From NCBI GenBank assembly GCA_020161535.1, contig JAIUNW010000001.1, positions 186,001-250,000 of the forward strand: a stretch of DNA of 64,000 bases, read 5' to 3'. The stretch's first letter is position 1, and every line of letters starts with the position of its first letter. Position numbers and translations under genes: made by a program. This document shows positions 63,714 through 64,000 of the stretch, one piece after another. The stretch is from Bacteroidota bacterium. Its GTDB lineage: Bacteria; Bacteroidota; Bacteroidia; Chitinophagales; Chitinophagaceae. The notes below the pieces were generated by a model. It was not told the origin of the DNA. It ran no database searches and saw only the letters and a list, made by a program, of their open reading frames with translations.

Positions 63714-64000
63714 TTGACAGAAAAAATCATCAACCTTGAAACCGTTAACCCGATTGAATTCTTTGGTGTTAACAATGGCAAGCTCGACATACTAAAAAAG
63801 AAATTTCCCCTCCTCAAAATCCTTTCACGCGGTACCCAAATAAAGTTGAGTGGCGCACCTGAACAGGTTGATACAGCAAAAGACAAGATCACCCTCATCG
63901 TTCAATACCTGGAGCGCAATGGCCACATGAGCGAGAATTATTTTGAACAGATACTGGGTGGTGATGATGTGGAAACGGTCGACAATTTTGTAGAGCGCAA
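63714..64000 (+). CDS. PhoH family protein, N-terminal part
   Basis: The first 95 codons of a gene that runs off the window. From the TTG at 63714 it reads TEKIINLETVNPIEFFGVNNGKL and LERNGHMSENYFEQILGGDD, which fits the N-terminal KH-like domain of PhoH-type ATPases in Bacteroidota; the ATPase core would lie beyond base 64000. No ATG or GTG occurs in frame upstream within 40 bases. Confidence 0.82.
   Translation, partial: MTEKIINLETVNPIEFFGVNNGKLDILKKKFPLLKILSRGTQIKLSGAPEQVDTAKDKITLIVQYLERNGHMSENYFEQILGGDDVETVDNFVER

Overview
The window reads as chromosomal DNA of a Bacteroidota bacterium, most likely a member of the Chitinophagaceae. The evidence is a giant surface protein with the type B sorting domain of the type IX secretion system (T9SS), promoters of the Bacteroidetes type (TTTG, about 20 bases, TAnnTTTG), a futalosine-pathway MqnA, a NagB-LmbE fusion, two GH20 hexosaminidases and an arginine deiminase/CtlX pair. 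Coding density is very high: no stretch longer than 300 bases lacks a gene, and many convergent genes overlap at their 3' ends. There is no IS element, phage, CRISPR array or plasmid function.

Layout. 0-8.5 kb: the end of valS, a secreted metallopeptidase-like barrel protein, PrsW, a GNAT acetyltransferase, an exported low-complexity protein and a YhhQ-type queuosine-precursor transporter. 8.5-17.3 kb: a cell-surface polysaccharide block with four family 2 glycosyltransferases, a YfhO-type membrane protein, an FkbM methyltransferase and a flippase; its last three genes (14.0-17.3 kb) are clearly more AT-rich than the rest. 17.3-31.6 kb: housekeeping metabolism (mqnA, purB, an NPP-type phosphodiesterase, prfC, a universal stress protein), arginine deiminase and CtlX, an epimerase, pfkA-pyk, cutC and a GMC oxidoreductase. 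31.7-37.9 kb: secreted hydrolases and amino-sugar use (S15/CocE hydrolase, GH20 hexosaminidase, GNAT, NagB-LmbE fusion). 37.9-46.7 kb: tRNA-Arg, rlmH, rhomboid protease, tilS, etfBA, a bifunctional nuclease, ispE, rocD. 46.7-54.1 kb: one giant T9SS client gene broken by an in-frame TAA near its 5' end. 54.2-64 kb: tRNA-Cys, a nucleoside phosphorylase, dapF, a CorA transporter, a NUDIX hydrolase, ahcY, a second GH20 hexosaminidase, cysM, a small SET-domain protein and the start of phoH.

How genes may work together. The GH20 enzymes can release GlcNAc from chitin or glycan fragments outside the cytoplasm and the NagB-LmbE protein can feed it into glycolysis, whose PFK and pyruvate kinase genes are adjacent here. 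Arginine deiminase, CtlX and ornithine aminotransferase (20 kb away) form a possible arginine to citrulline to ornithine to glutamate-semialdehyde route.

Most notable observations: the in-frame stop in the giant adhesin; its three PA14-like modules with an unusual GCCDxH signature; a recurrent arrangement in which the -7 promoter element lies only 4-8 bases before the start codon, predicting leaderless mRNAs; a bacterial SET-domain methyltransferase; and several perfect dyads in promoter regions. All function calls are from reading sequence and motifs; no database search was run.
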